Assembly (NCBI GenBank): GCA_010094045.1
Contig: ML986598.1
Coordinates: forward strand, 428,608-464,074
Direction of reading: 5' to 3'
From: Lojkania enalia
Lineage: Eukaryota; Ascomycota; Dothideomycetes; Pleosporales
Length of the DNA: 35,467 nt
A program made the position numbers and the translations under genes. Positions 1-10,344 of this stretch are shown one piece after another. Every line of letters starts with the position of its first letter. Within the stretch, counting starts at the first letter, position 1. The notes below the pieces were generated by a model. The model was not told where the DNA came from. It did no database searches and worked only from the letters and a program-made list of their open reading frames with translations.

Positions 1-1345
1 AGAGAACTTTATTAAACGTACGCCTAAGCTTAAGGTTAAATTTAATCGAAAGTACGACTATTTAAGAGCTAAATATAAGGATCCTAAGGTTATAAGAGGC
101 TGGTTCTACCTTATATAGAATATAAAGGCTAAGTACAGTATCGTTAACGAAGATATATATAACTTTAATAAATCAGGCTTTATAATAGGCGTAATATTAA
201 TAGGAGTAGTAGTTACTAGCTCTAAGAGATAGAATCGACTAAAGCAGCTCCAGCTAGATAATTATAAGTAGACTATAGTTATCTAGAGTATTAACGCGAT
301 AGGATAGGTAATACTATCTTTTATTATCTTTACAGGCACCTACCACCTCTCTATATAGTATAAAGAAGATAATATTCTACCAACCTAGGCTATATAGGTT
401 ACTAATAACGGCTGGACGATAAATAATATTAGTATTAAGTAGTTAAAGTACTTTAACACGTATATAAAGGATTATACTATTAGTATATATTAATTACTAA
501 TTCTTAACAGCTATAAGAGCTATAACTCGCTTAAATTTAGGTAGCTCTGTGAGGAAAAGAATATTATTACTCTCTATATACCTCTACATTTATTATACCT
601 ACTATAGCTACTAGATATAGGTTATTTCTCGCTTTTAAAGACTACGTACAGGCGCTAAGTCGAGTAGCTAATATACGGTTATATCAACTATATTATAGAA
701 ATTAAGTTCTTACCCTACTTTAAAGCAGCTTTTAACGTAGCAATTATAAAGAGTAATATTCTAAATAGCTTTTAAAGCGCTAGCCTAGTTCTATTTAACC
801 TAGATATAGTACTATTAAAGCTCGAAGTTTAACTATATATACTAACACCTTCTATAGTTAAAGATACCCTTTAGGAGTTAAAAATACTAAGTAATCCTAT
901 CGAATTTAGGTCTTAATCTATATATGTTCGATTAAGAGTTTAAAAGCATCTAAATAGCTCGCCTACTTTAATAGTAGAGGCGTTTAAATAGTTTATAAAG
1001 AGTGCTGCGTATATAATATATAAAAACGTACTATTACACGCTTAGGTTACTAAGCTTTAAGTAGCTAATAAGGCCGCTATATAATATTAATCGCATAAAA
1101 GAAAGTGTATATAGAAGAAAGGTAACCTAATAATTAAAGAAGGCGCTTAATTAACTACTCTAAAAGAGTTTAGTACTTATACTAATAGGAAGAAGGGTAG
1201 AAAGAAGGCGCGTATTAATAGAGGCCAGCTAACTTAAAAGCGCTGCAGGCAGTGTAGTAAGGCTAGATATAACTCGCGGACGTATAAAAATGATACTATA
1301 GATATAGAAGAATAGGCTACTATATTATATAGTACGATAGAATAT
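1..1345 (+). pseudogene. DDE transposase (pogo/Fot1 type), partial and stop-riddled
   Basis: Cut-and-paste transposase relic. The reading starts in the linker after the Tc5-type HTH (a KRTPKLKVKFNRKYDY-like segment at 12-65) and enters the DDE_1 catalytic domain. The first catalytic Asp, in the family's YNFDETGF motif, is now Asn (AAT at 167-169). The second, in LILDGHESH, is Asn (AAC at 506-508), and the third, in LLDIGYF, is still Asp (614-616). The later part reads into a C-terminal CCHC-like zinc knuckle at about 1240-1290 (RCRQCSKARYNSRT), typical of this fungal group, and ends near 1345. At least fifteen in-frame TAA/TAG codons occur, with no obvious frameshift up to about 870. Loss of Asp by G-to-A change and Gln/Arg/Trp-to-stop changes fit RIP. 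Confidence 0.85.
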
Positions 1346-1444
1346 AAGAAAGTATAATATTTTGCGAAAAGTAGTCGCGATTTTAGTATAGTCTTAGTAT
1401 TATAATCAGCTTGTTTAGGTAATTAGCTCGCTTATACTATACGT
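1..1444 (+). mobile_element. Element 1: pogo/Fot1-like DDE transposon, 3' part, RIP-inactivated
   Basis: The window opens inside this Tc1/mariner-superfamily DNA transposon, so its 5' end and HTH start lie off the left edge. It holds the transposase relic described separately, then a 3' terminal segment running to ACGT at 1444. A TA follows at 1445-1446, the expected target duplication of this superfamily. The same terminal segment recurs in reverse at 29706-29800 (element G), where it also abuts a TA, and the two copies diverge right outside it. This fixes the element end. Neighbouring DNA (1447 on) belongs to element C, probably its 3' untranslated part, so element 1 may have inserted there. 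The left terminal repeat is not visible. Confidence 0.8.
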
Positions 1445-1446
1445 TA
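1366..1446 (+). repeat. 3' terminal sequence of element 1 with TA target duplication
   Basis: The segment from about 1366 (AAAAGTAGTCGCGATTTTAG) to 1444 is shared, with only a few transitions, with the reverse complement of 29706-29785. In both places similarity stops at ACGT followed by TA, so ACGT/TA marks the transposon edge and its duplicated TA target. The opposite terminal repeat of either copy is outside the window or missing, so the inverted partner cannot be compared here. Confidence 0.7.
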
Positions 1447-3221
1447 TAGCTTAACAACTAAATAATATAATAGCAATTTACAACTTACGCGATTATTCTA
1501 TAGAAACCTCTATATCCTTTTAGTATGTACGAGAATTATATCTAGTCTTACCACAGCAGCTACAGCACGCTTTATACTATCCGCTCGTATCTAATCGTAT
1601 CCTAAATTGGCGTATTATAACCCGAGTTTCCTCCTTATCATCCTTTTTAGCAATAATTATCTCTCCTTATACTTTTATTAGGGTCCCTTACGCTTAAATC
1701 TGCCTTTTTTTCTACTGTTTCTATTTTATTGCTACTTTATTTACTTCTTAAAGGCTGACGATTTTATTGTATATTAACCCGATCTGATATATCGCTTTTA
1801 TAGAGCCTTTTTTAAGCTAATTTAGCTTCTTAATAATAGAAGCTAGCGAAGAACTTATATCCCTTTAAATCCGATTATAAATTAATATTAATTAAGCTTC
1901 TAGCTCGCGCGTGTTACTTAGTATTTTTACTTTCTATAGAGTATTATCTTATACTAGTAGTGTTAGCGTACGAAGCTTTATATTAAGCTTTAAAAGTACT
2001 ACTTCTAGATTAAATAGGACTAGACCAGCTCCTTAAAAGTTTATATAGATATTATCCTTTATAATTAATATATTAAAAGTAGCTTTAAAAGCTAGAAAGA
2101 ACTTAAGTTTTATAATATAGTTGATATAATTACATGCTAAGACTAAGATCTAATTTCTATATATACGCTTTAATAGTAAAAAGTAGCCTATATTTAGTAG
2201 CTATAATAGGTATAATAAATAAGCTAGTATATAGAGTAGAATAATACCCTATTCCTCGTAGAGTTTCTAGAAATTAAGCGAGTTATAGCTATTATAGCTA
2301 TTAAAGATTAGTAGTCGACGTGCGCCTATTATACAATCCCTTATATACCTATAAAAGTGCTTTAACTACTTAATACTAAGTTTATTTATTGTCCAGCCGT
2401 TCTTATTAACTATAATAGCCTAGTTCTTAGGTATATTATCGCCTTCGTACTAGGTAGAGAGATAGTAGTAGCTAGTAATAATAATAAAGAGTAGAAGCGC
2501 CTAGCTAGTAGTATTAATCCTCTAAATTACTAAAATCTATTTATAATTACCTAATTAAATTACCTTTAGTTAATTATATCTCTTTATACCTATAATAACT
2601 AGTTATAATAAAATAATATCTATTTAAAAGTTAGATTCGTCGAAGTTATATATATTCTTATTTATAATACTATACTTCTCCTTAGTATATTATATAAGCT
2701 TAAACTAGCCTTTAATTACTTTAGAATTTTTATATAGAGTTCTCTAGTAATTATAAGACCGATTTAGGCGTATTTTAAGCTTAGGAGTACGTCTAATAAA
2801 GTTTCTAGACTAATATATACTAATCTAGCCTATACCGCGCTTAGTAAGTAAGTTATTAGCTATATCTTATATAGTAGTTAAGGTAGGCGTAAATCCTCGC
2901 AAATCTAGGTTAAGTATATATTAGATAATAACCTCCTCTTTAGGTTTTATTAGTCTCTTCGAGTTAGGCTTATAATTATACTATAAGCGGATTCTAGCGC
3001 GTTATTAGCGTACGGTTATTTAAATTATATTAAATATTAAAGTAGCGCATCTTTTACTATTTATTTAGCCTCTTTTAATAGCTAAAAAGGCTAAGTTTAC
3101 TTAATTCTCGTTTTAGGCTATATTCTTATTATTTCGTTATTATATTGTTATTAAAAGCTTAGGTATTGTATTTTAGTAATAGAGTAGACTACTTACTTAT
3201 ATAGGCCGCTCGCTTATAAGG
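1447..3221 (-). mobile_element. Element C: pogo/Fot1-like DDE transposon, second subfamily
   Basis: DNA transposon relic read on the minus strand. Its N-terminal side is on the right and its zinc-knuckle C-terminus on the left at about 1530-1590. The right terminal segment (about 3170-3221; on the minus strand AAGCGAGCGGCC, then CTCTATTACTAAAA) resembles the left end of element F at about 28350-28395, which carries AGCGAGTGGC and the same CTCTATTACTAAAA. C and F therefore share a terminal-repeat family distinct from element 1/G. No matching left terminus appears before element 1 at 1446. Either it is cut off by element 1, which would then sit inside C with a TA target, or it is lost. Confidence 0.7.
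1530..3120 (-). pseudogene. DDE transposase of element C, RIP-inactivated
   Basis: Read on the minus strand, the order is that of pogo/Fot1 transposases. A Tc5-type HTH region lies around 2830-3000 (IVQYILDLD-like, then RNFIRRTPKLKIRLNR). The DDE domain follows, with the first catalytic Asp intact in NIYNFDESNF (GAC at 2639-2641) and a segment with KNGWTINKLSIK around 2370-2400. The second motif is LLIFNSYNSYN (expected LILDG, Asp lost) near 2300, and the third is LLNIGYF (Asp to Asn). A GAGLVLFNLE segment matches the family's conserved GAGLVPFNPE-type stretch near 2020. A CCHC-like knuckle, CCSCCGKTRYNSRT, lies near 1535-1580. In-frame stops are TAA/TAG throughout. Length is about that of a full transposase (500-550 codons). 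Confidence 0.8.
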
Positions 3222-3389
3222 TATATTATATATAATATACTTTTATCTAATTTAGAATTTTCCCTACTATTCTTTTAGCACGTATAAGCGTTATATCTAG
3301 TCTTACTATAGTTATTATAGTAGTGTTAAGCTGGTTGAGCCCTTTCTTAAGTATCAGCACTATAAGTCTTTTTAAAGGGCTGAGAGCTT
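3222..3389 (-). pseudogene. Element D, C-terminal piece of a DDE transposase (left of gypsy B)
   Basis: Minus-strand reading gives KKTYSADT, ERAQPA, then YYNNYSKTRYNAYTC, a decayed CSNCGKTGHNARTC-type zinc knuckle at about 3278-3330, and a short acidic tail. This is the C-terminus of a pogo/Fot1-like transposase whose remainder lies at 17677-19238, on the other side of gypsy B. The AGCTT at 3385-3389 is repeated at 17677-17681, so both pieces were one gene before B inserted. The left edge at about 3222 adjoins the terminus of element C; whether C inserted into D or merely abuts it is unclear. Confidence 0.7.
3385..3389. repeat. Target-site duplication of gypsy B, left copy (AGCTT)
   Basis: AGCTT directly precedes the 5' LTR of B and recurs directly after the 3' LTR at 17677-17681. 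Five bases is the usual duplication made by gypsy integrases. Confidence 0.9.
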
Positions 3390-3668
3390 TATAATAATAC
3401 AAAGAAATCGTTCTACGAAAAGCTTTATATACAACCTTATCCTAAAGCTTTTCGCTTATCTTATTCTACCCTCGGTTCTACCCCTTTTCTCTTCTGTATA
3501 TAGTTATATACTCCCTTATAAGTAGTTTAGTAGTTCTTCTATATCCTTTTATACAAGGCCTATAGGTGTTAATAGAATTTCTAGGTCCCTAAACCCTTAT
3601 ATACTCTTATATACCTCTAAGTAGATTTATACTATATTTAAACCTATTATCTTACCTACGCTGTTATA
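3390..3668 (+). repeat. 5' LTR of gypsy B (279 bp)
   Basis: It starts TATAATAATA and ends GCTGTTATA. These are RIP-altered forms of a TGTAAT...TTACA-type LTR edge. It matches 17398-17676 base for base except for about 23 differences, all of them C/T or G/A, with no gap. It also matches the reverse complement of 30429-30707. The sequence after it (3669 on) is the leader; I could not identify a primer-binding site with confidence. Confidence 0.92.
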
Positions 3669-3699
3669 TTATATAGAAGAACTTAATACTACTAGTAAT

Positions 3700-5270
3700 A
3701 GCCTCTTTAATAATATCGCATTAATTATTTATTTAATTATATTTAAGTTTAAAATATACCCGATTTAGTTTAGATTATAATACTTATATACTATTACATT
3801 AAATTATTTAGTTACTTAGATAAAATCTTAGAGACCTTCTATTAATTAAAGCTTTTAGGTTTAGAATTTCCTATCCCCTATAATTAGAATTACCTTTAGA
3901 AAAGCCGCGTAGAGTACGCCTAGGTAGAAACTTAGAGACTACTAATAACCTATTAGAATTAGAGGTAACCGCTAATATCTAACTATAATTTACCTTCTAA
4001 TTCCTATACTAGAACTAATATACGTATAAGTTATAGTAAGAGTAAACTTCTATCTACGTGTGTAGAACAACTGTTACCTCCTATAGAGGGCCCTATAATA
4101 GGCGGACCCCTCTCTATAGGGCCTATAATAAAGAACCTATCTAATTTAGAGGGAAATTAGAGTAAACTAACCTTTAAAAAATAAATTACAATTTTATAAG
4201 AGGAGATCATACGCTTAATATAATAGAGAATTATTAGTCCTAATTAACCTCTATAAACTACTAAATTAGAACCGATAATACGTTAAGAAACTTTTATAAC
4301 TCCTCTAGTAAGAAACCTCTTAGCTACTTCTAAACCCTCTTAAGCCTATCTTACTAAACACACGCCTAAGATTAAAAGCTTTATAGATAGTAATAAACCT
4401 ATATTTAAATAATAGCGAGCTTTAATCCTAGACTAACTTAAGATTAATATAGATTACTATTAGATAGAGCGTATACGTATAGTATTAGTATAGAGATATA
4501 CCTCTAGTACTGCGAAAGAGTATCTAGAGCTAAAATACCTAGCTAAATCGGACTAGTATCGGTTTAAAAATACTGAAGAAATAATTTCGCTTCTACAATC
4601 GTATTTTATTATAGGTAATAAAGAGATAGAGGTGTAATAGGCGTTTTAGGTCCTAAAGATAAATAAGAGAGAAGCGTTCCTAACTTTTAAAGCTTACTTT
4701 ATTAGTATAGCTATTAGGGGATCCGTATCTCAATCTAAGTAGTTCTTCTACCTATAGAATAAGATTCTCCCTAGCCTAAAGATATTAAACCTTAGCTTTA
4801 AGCTTATATAAAAAGGCTCCTTTAATACTATAATCGCCTATTTAACAGCCTATAATATAGAAAAGAGAAGTATTCCTAACCTTCTAGAATAAACTACTAG
4901 CTTATAGGTTATAGCTAAAATAAATTTAGATTAGTACTAGAAGGTTTCTAAGAGTTTATTTAAGATAACCTATAATCTAATACTACCCCGATCTATTCTA
5001 GTATTAACACCTTATTCTATTATAATCGCTTCCTAATAACCTAGTAAAACTCTTACACCTAAAAGGTATACGACCCTAGGTAATTACTATAATTATAGTA
5101 AACTAGAATATTTTATAAATAAATATACAGTTCTTAGAATATAAGAAATAGAGGTTAAATAAGAAAAGATTAAGGAAGAAGAGTTCCTAGACGCAAACGA
5201 GTACTACCTAGATAGTTCTTAGGTAGGAAATAGAAACGTCTAGAAAAACTCTCTATTCTAGGCTTAAATA
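3700..5270 (+). pseudogene. gag: gag of gypsy B, RIP-inactivated
   Basis: Capsid/nucleocapsid relic. A readable stretch from about 4370 (PKIKSFIDGNKPTF) runs through a retrotransposon gag-like helical domain (LELKYLAKSD, then FKNTEEIISLLQSYFI, at about 4520-4620). It reaches a decayed CCHC zinc knuckle at about 5080-5125 (YYNYSKLEYFINKYT, expected CYNCGKxGHFxxxC, with all three Cys turned to Tyr or Ser and His to Tyr). An acidic/Lys-rich segment follows. The part before 4370 is assigned to gag by position only. The start codon cannot be recognised: ATG would be a RIP target. Inside 4080-4132 there is an imperfect direct repeat around GGGCCCTATAATA and GGGCCTATAATA. Confidence 0.7.
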
Positions 5271-8200
5271 AGTATAACTTATTAAATATCAATTTATCGT
5301 ATTTATTTAGAGAAAAGTACTTCTAAATTCCTACTATTCTATATTTAAAAGGCGTTAGTATACAACTAAACGCTTTTATTAATACTAGCACCTAAGGCTT
5401 TCTATTTCTTAATTCTATAGTAGCTAGATTACTCTCCTAAGCTCTATATATATTAATATAGCGCTTACTCTTTAAAATTACTATTAAAGGTTTTTAGGAC
5501 CGAATCTAAACCCTAGTTAATTAGTATATCCGCTTATACCTGTAAATTAATAGGAGAACTATCTAAAACTGCCTATTTATTATTATAGATCTAAGTACTT
5601 AAGATTATATTATTAGTATTAAATAGTTATATTATTTTTAACTCCAGCTAGATATAGATAAGAATTAGATTATATAGCCCTCTAAATATCCTACTACTTA
5701 TAATCCTTTACCTCCTCTTCTTATATAATTAACTCAGCTAGTACGCGATAAGAAAGTAGAGCTAGATATCTAGCAACGCGACGCTCTATAGAAAAAGGAT
5801 TAGTATTAGTAGTTCTACAGTCCGACTATCTATTATATTAAAAGTCTACTAAGACTACTAAAACTATATTAGTCTTTTATAACCTATAGTTTAAACAAGT
5901 TTAGAGCTCTCGTATACTTATATATAATAAAGTCCGAACCTAATCTAAAGAAAGTCTATTCTCCTATTATCGCTCTTATTTTAGCTAATACTTTCTACTT
6001 TAATATAAAGAGGAAAGAGAATAAGTTTTTCTCTACGTCTTTATACGAAATTAAGCGGCTGATTAAAGATAAGTAAGCCCTAGAGCTAGAAGATAAGGCT
6101 GAAAACGAAGTACTAGTAAATCTCTAATTATTATCTAAATACTATAGATATTAGAATATATTTAGTAAAACTACGGTTTATTAATTACTAGAATACTACT
6201 CTTATAATTATAAGATTGTCCTTACGGAACTCCTCTCTAATAGTTACAGCCTATTGTACAAGTAGAATATTAAGGAGCTAAAAGCAACTAAGAAGTATAT
6301 TATAGATAATCTATAGTATAGGTATATTAAGTAGAGTTAGAACTCTTTTATATCTCTAATTCTTTACATCTATAAACCTAATAGTAACCTATATATTTAT
6401 ATAAATTATTGTAAACTTAATACTCTTACCTATAAGAATATATATCTAATACCGCGTATAGATAAACTTTTATCTAAACCTACTAAAGTAGTAATCTTTA
6501 CTAAGTTTAATATTCGCGCAGCCTTTAACAAGATTAAAATAGATTCTAGTTTTAAAGAATATACTACTTTTTAGACTTAATATAGAACCTATAAGTATAA
6601 AGTTCTACCTTTTAAATTATATAACAGCCTAGTAACTTACTAGTACTATATAAATAATATACTAATTAACTACCTAGATAACTTTTATATTACTTACTTA
6701 GATAATATCCTTATCTACTCTAAAGACGAGGTAATATATACTATCTATATTAAGAAAGTTCTTAAGAGATTATATTAAGCAGGGTTATAAGTTAATATTA
6801 AGAAGAGCGAATTCTATATTACCCAAACTAAATACCTTAGCTATATCCTCTTAAATAAAGACCTTAAGGTTAATTTAGAGAAGGTAGAAGTACTATATAA
6901 CTAGCAGCTACCTACTACTATAACAGGTGTAAAATCCTTCTTAGGTTTTACTAGATTTTACTAATAGTTTATACCGGAATTCTCGCGTGTTATAAAGCTA
7001 ATTATTATACTATAGAGCCCTATAACCCTTTTTATATAGATTTTAAAATGTAATATTACCTTTAAGAAATTAAAGTCAGCCCTATTAAGTATACCTACTT
7101 TCTACTACTTTAACCCTGCGTTAGAAATAAAAATAGAAACTAATACCTTTAATAGAATAGTTGTAGGAGTACTATTATAGAAATATTCTAATAGAAAATA
7201 GTACCCTATAACGTTTTATAGTAAGGTTCTATCCAGTTCAGAACTAAACTAGAAGATTTATAATAAGGAACTATTCGCAATCGTTACTACGTTTAAGTAA
7301 TAGAGGGTAGAACTTACTTTAGTAGCTACTAGGACTCTAGTATATACCGATTATTACTTACTTAAATATTTTATAACTATAAAGGTACTTAATACTTGTT
7401 AAGTTTATTAGACTAAGGAATTAGCTTAGTATTAGTTCTAAATCGAGTATACCCTAAATAAAAATAATGCTAGAGTAGATATCTTTAGTTATTACAAATA
7501 AGATATAGAAAACTTAAAAGTAGTTTAAACTAATAATTAGTTAAGAGTCCTATTTAGACTATATTAACTTCACCCCTAAATTAATGCCGAATTAGCCTAG
7601 TTCTATATTACTTAAATAATAACTTAAGTAGCTATACTAAACGTTATTAAAGGCTAGGAATAGGTTATATTACTAAACTCTCTAGAGTTAATTAACGTAT
7701 TACTATAGAAAAACCGAGCCTCCTTTACGCAGGAATATATACTTCTATCCTACAAGTATTAGATAGAAAATAGACTACTCTTCTATAATAATTGCTTATA
7801 TATCTTATTAGATTCAGGCCTTTATATATAACTTATATAAGAGGCTTATAACTAAGTATCCTCCGTATATCTAAACGCTACTAAAACCTATTAATTACTA
7901 TCCTGGAAGTACTATTAGAAGGGTATAAAAGCTACTTATAAACGATATATATAGAATTGCATCCTATACTATAAAGCTTATCTAATATAAACCCGAACTC
8001 TAGGTTTTATCTATCTACTTCCTATACTAAATTAACTAATATAATACCTATATATTAACTTTAAAGATTTCTCTATAGATAAGTCTAGATATAATTAGAT
8101 TATAGTAGTAATCGATTACCTATCTAAATAAGCAGTATCTATCCCCTACTATTATATAATTAACGTAAGGGGAATAGCTAAATTATTTATTTAATAGATA

Positions 8201-8394
8201 TACCGCTTTAGCTATATACCCGAAACTATTATTTTAGACTAAGGACCTTAGTTTATATCTAGTTTCTAGTTCGAATTCTGCTATATTTTAGGCGTAAAGA
8301 TTAAACTATCTACTACTTATTATAAAGAGACTAACGGATAGATAGAGATTATAAATAAGTACATCGATCAGAGACTGCGCTCTTTTATATCCTT
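5271..8394 (+). pseudogene. pol: pol of gypsy B, 5' part: protease, RT, RNase H, integrase up to gypsy A
   Basis: The protease lies at about 5360-5690; its catalytic DTGA motif now reads NTST (Asp to Asn at 5381-5383). The reverse transcriptase runs about 6390-6930: a DYRKLN-type segment reads YCKLNTLTYKN, and the YLDD box reads YLDN (Asn codon 6704-6706), followed by ILIYSKDE. RNase H follows at about 7090-7500. The integrase core starts near 8050: its first Asp is now Asn (INFKDF, 8057-8059). The second Asp (ILDQGPQF-type, 8237-8239) and the Glu (TNG-IEI, 8345-8347) survive. The reading stops at RLRSFISF where gypsy A begins, and resumes at 15483. Dozens of TAA/TAG stops are present, and the frame is largely continuous otherwise. 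Confidence 0.88.
8390..8394. repeat. Target-site duplication of gypsy A, left copy (TCCTT)
   Basis: TCCTT precedes the left LTR of A and recurs right after the right LTR (15478-15482). The uninterrupted homologue in B2 has the site once, as AAGGA at 32616-32620 on the + strand. Confidence 0.93.
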
Positions 8395-8607
8395 TATAAT
8401 AGGCTAGTATAATAGATTATAGTATAGTAATAATAGATAGAGTAGTAGGGCTAAAATATTCGTATATTCAGTTCTCTTAGAAAAGAGATAGCTAATAAAA
8501 GAAAGACAAATTACTACTATCCCTACAGGGTGCAATTCGGCTATTTCAACCCTAGGTTAAGTAACTCTATATTATTAACCCGTAACTTAAAGCTATAAGA
8601 TATTATA
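8395..8607 (-). repeat. 3' LTR of gypsy A (213 bp)
   Basis: The edges read TATAAT...ATTATA, a perfect 6-bp inverted pair and the likely RIP form of TGTAAT...ATTACA. It aligns without gaps to 15265-15477. I count 14 differences, every one a transition. Confidence 0.93.
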
Positions 8608-8627
8608 TTATCTTTCTTCTTAGAAGG
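8608..8627 (-). promoter_or_regulatory. Polypurine tract of gypsy A
   Basis: On the minus strand the bases just before the 3' LTR include AAGAAGAAAGA, the purine-rich primer for plus-strand DNA synthesis. Its side confirms that A is coded on the minus strand. Confidence 0.7.
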
Positions 8628-10344
8628 CTGTCGTCGTAACAGCTTATAGAGGACAAATATCGCTAGAATAGACTAGTAGAGCTACCCTAAGATAGGTACT
8701 GTTATATAATCTTAAGTTCCTTCTAGGTTAAGTAGTATATTATTACTACTACTTTTACTTTTATCTAGTAACATCGACCCTTAGGGAATTTTTATTACTC
8801 GCTGTCTAGAGTAGTATAAGTAAATAGTGCTAGTAGAGCAAACGCTGATTATAAAAACGCTGCTCCCCCCACCTATTCTACTTCTTTAATTCTTATACTT
8901 CCTTAACCGCTTTAGTAAATATAATTCCCTCAGTCTTTAGCTGCGTATTTAGTATAGTTGTTATAGCTCTATATAGGATATAATAGAGTACTTCGTAGCT
9001 AATAAGAGCTAGTAGATACATATACTCGCTGCCCGCGCTGCCCGCCGCCCATTTTTCTATTCTCACTACGCTCCTCCGTATATACTCCTCTCGCGCCCTC
9101 CTCAGCACCTTTCTAGTCTATAAACAGCCAATTTACGCCTAATAGATCTATAGCGCGTAATATAGTACTTACTCTAGTCTAGAAGCGCTGTATTAAGGAG
9201 GCTAAGAGTAAGGAGCTCTATACTATCTACTATCTCTATTATCTAAGGCGTTTAGCTCGCGGTAAGCTATACGAAGCAGATAGTAACTGTAAATTTGCTT
9301 CTTCAGACCTACTTATAGCAGAATATTTCCACAAAGGCATTTAATATAATATCTATCTCTACTACCTTAAAAAGAATAATAAGAATTATTTTAAAGTATA
9401 TTCTAGGCTAATATAGCGTACTCTAACCTTCTTACAGCTAACGTGTCTATAGTTAGACTTATCTATACTAGAGTATATTGTAAAGATTAATTAAGCTATT
9501 AAAGCCTTTATTACCGCCTGTGTTGGTAGTAATAAGATCTAACTAGCTTAAAGGGTTTAAAATACTATCTAAACGGTGGTTAAGTAGACTTAAATATATA
9601 TTCTAGCCCTTTTTTGTATATTCTAGTACTAATAGCGATATTTAGGCTTGGTAAGAAAGATTCTAACTTCCTATTCGCCTATAACAGTAAGAATAGAAAG
9701 ACCTTATCTAGAATTAAACTTACTAGCCGGGACTATACTAAGATTAGTATGGCGCGCAAGCGTAAGGCTGAGAAGAATCTTCTTAATATAGATAATAATA
9801 AATATGCCGAAGTAAAGGAAATAAAGTCCTCTATAAGTTAATCCGGACTATATTATACCGTATTATTCTATACTAATACTTTTAGCCTATTCGCCCTATT
9901 AAAAAGGCTTAACTAAGTTATAGTAGGAGAAAAGATTGTAATAAGGTATAAATATTAGTAGATAGTAGTTTTTTTTTTAGATATTAACAGGTTCTCCAGC
10001 GTTTCTGTAGATATAATACCCCGGTTAAGTATCTTATAGCCTAGATTAGCGCTATATTTGGAATAATATAATATTTCTATCTTCTATATACTATTCTAGT
10101 TTATAATATGCTATAATATAGTTCTTCTAGTATTAACAGTAGAAATTACCACTTCTTATAATTACTGAAGAACCTATATCGATATATAAGGCTAACTTTA
10201 TAGGTACTTATTCCTAAACCTTGTTTATATAACTTTAGTCTAGTAATAGCGCTATTAAACACCTATAAAAAACCTTAATTTAAGGAAAACTAGGTAAAGA
10301 TAGCTATATTAACTAGAAAGTTTATATAAAGGTTATACTTTAGA
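8628..10344. other. Long 3' region of gypsy A between chromodomain and LTR; unrecognised open tracts
   Basis: This is 1.7 kb with no recognised domain, long for a gypsy 3' untranslated region. On the + strand (opposite to gag-pol) one frame from about 9020 to 9590 reads coherently with only RIP-type stops, including stretches such as EAKSKELYTIYYLYYLRR and LLIAEYFHKG. A second + frame at 9614-9841 is open for 75 codons from a TTG and is Lys/Arg-rich (SMARKRKAEKNLLNIDNN). A minus-strand frame at 8893-9108 is open for 71 codons from a GTG (LRRAREEYIRRSVVRIEKW). No frame has an ATG start or a recognised family. The segment 9025-9105 is GC-richer than its surroundings. From 9850 to 10340 I see nothing recognisable. 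An unrecognised insertion is also possible. Confidence 0.45.

Noticed and set aside
4080..4132. The repeated GGGCC(C)TATAATA motif as a regulatory operator
   Set aside because: A single imperfect pair inside gag of a dead retroelement; more likely an internal duplication in the coding sequence.
8893..9108. A 71-codon minus-strand frame as a protein-coding gene
   Set aside because: It starts from GTG within a transposon, lacks an ATG or family match, and sits in a GC-richer patch where stops are less likely by chance.
9614..9841. A 75-codon + strand frame as an independent gene
   Set aside because: It starts from TTG, has no recognised domain and lies inside the 3' region of gypsy A. I describe it only as part of a possible degraded antisense tract.
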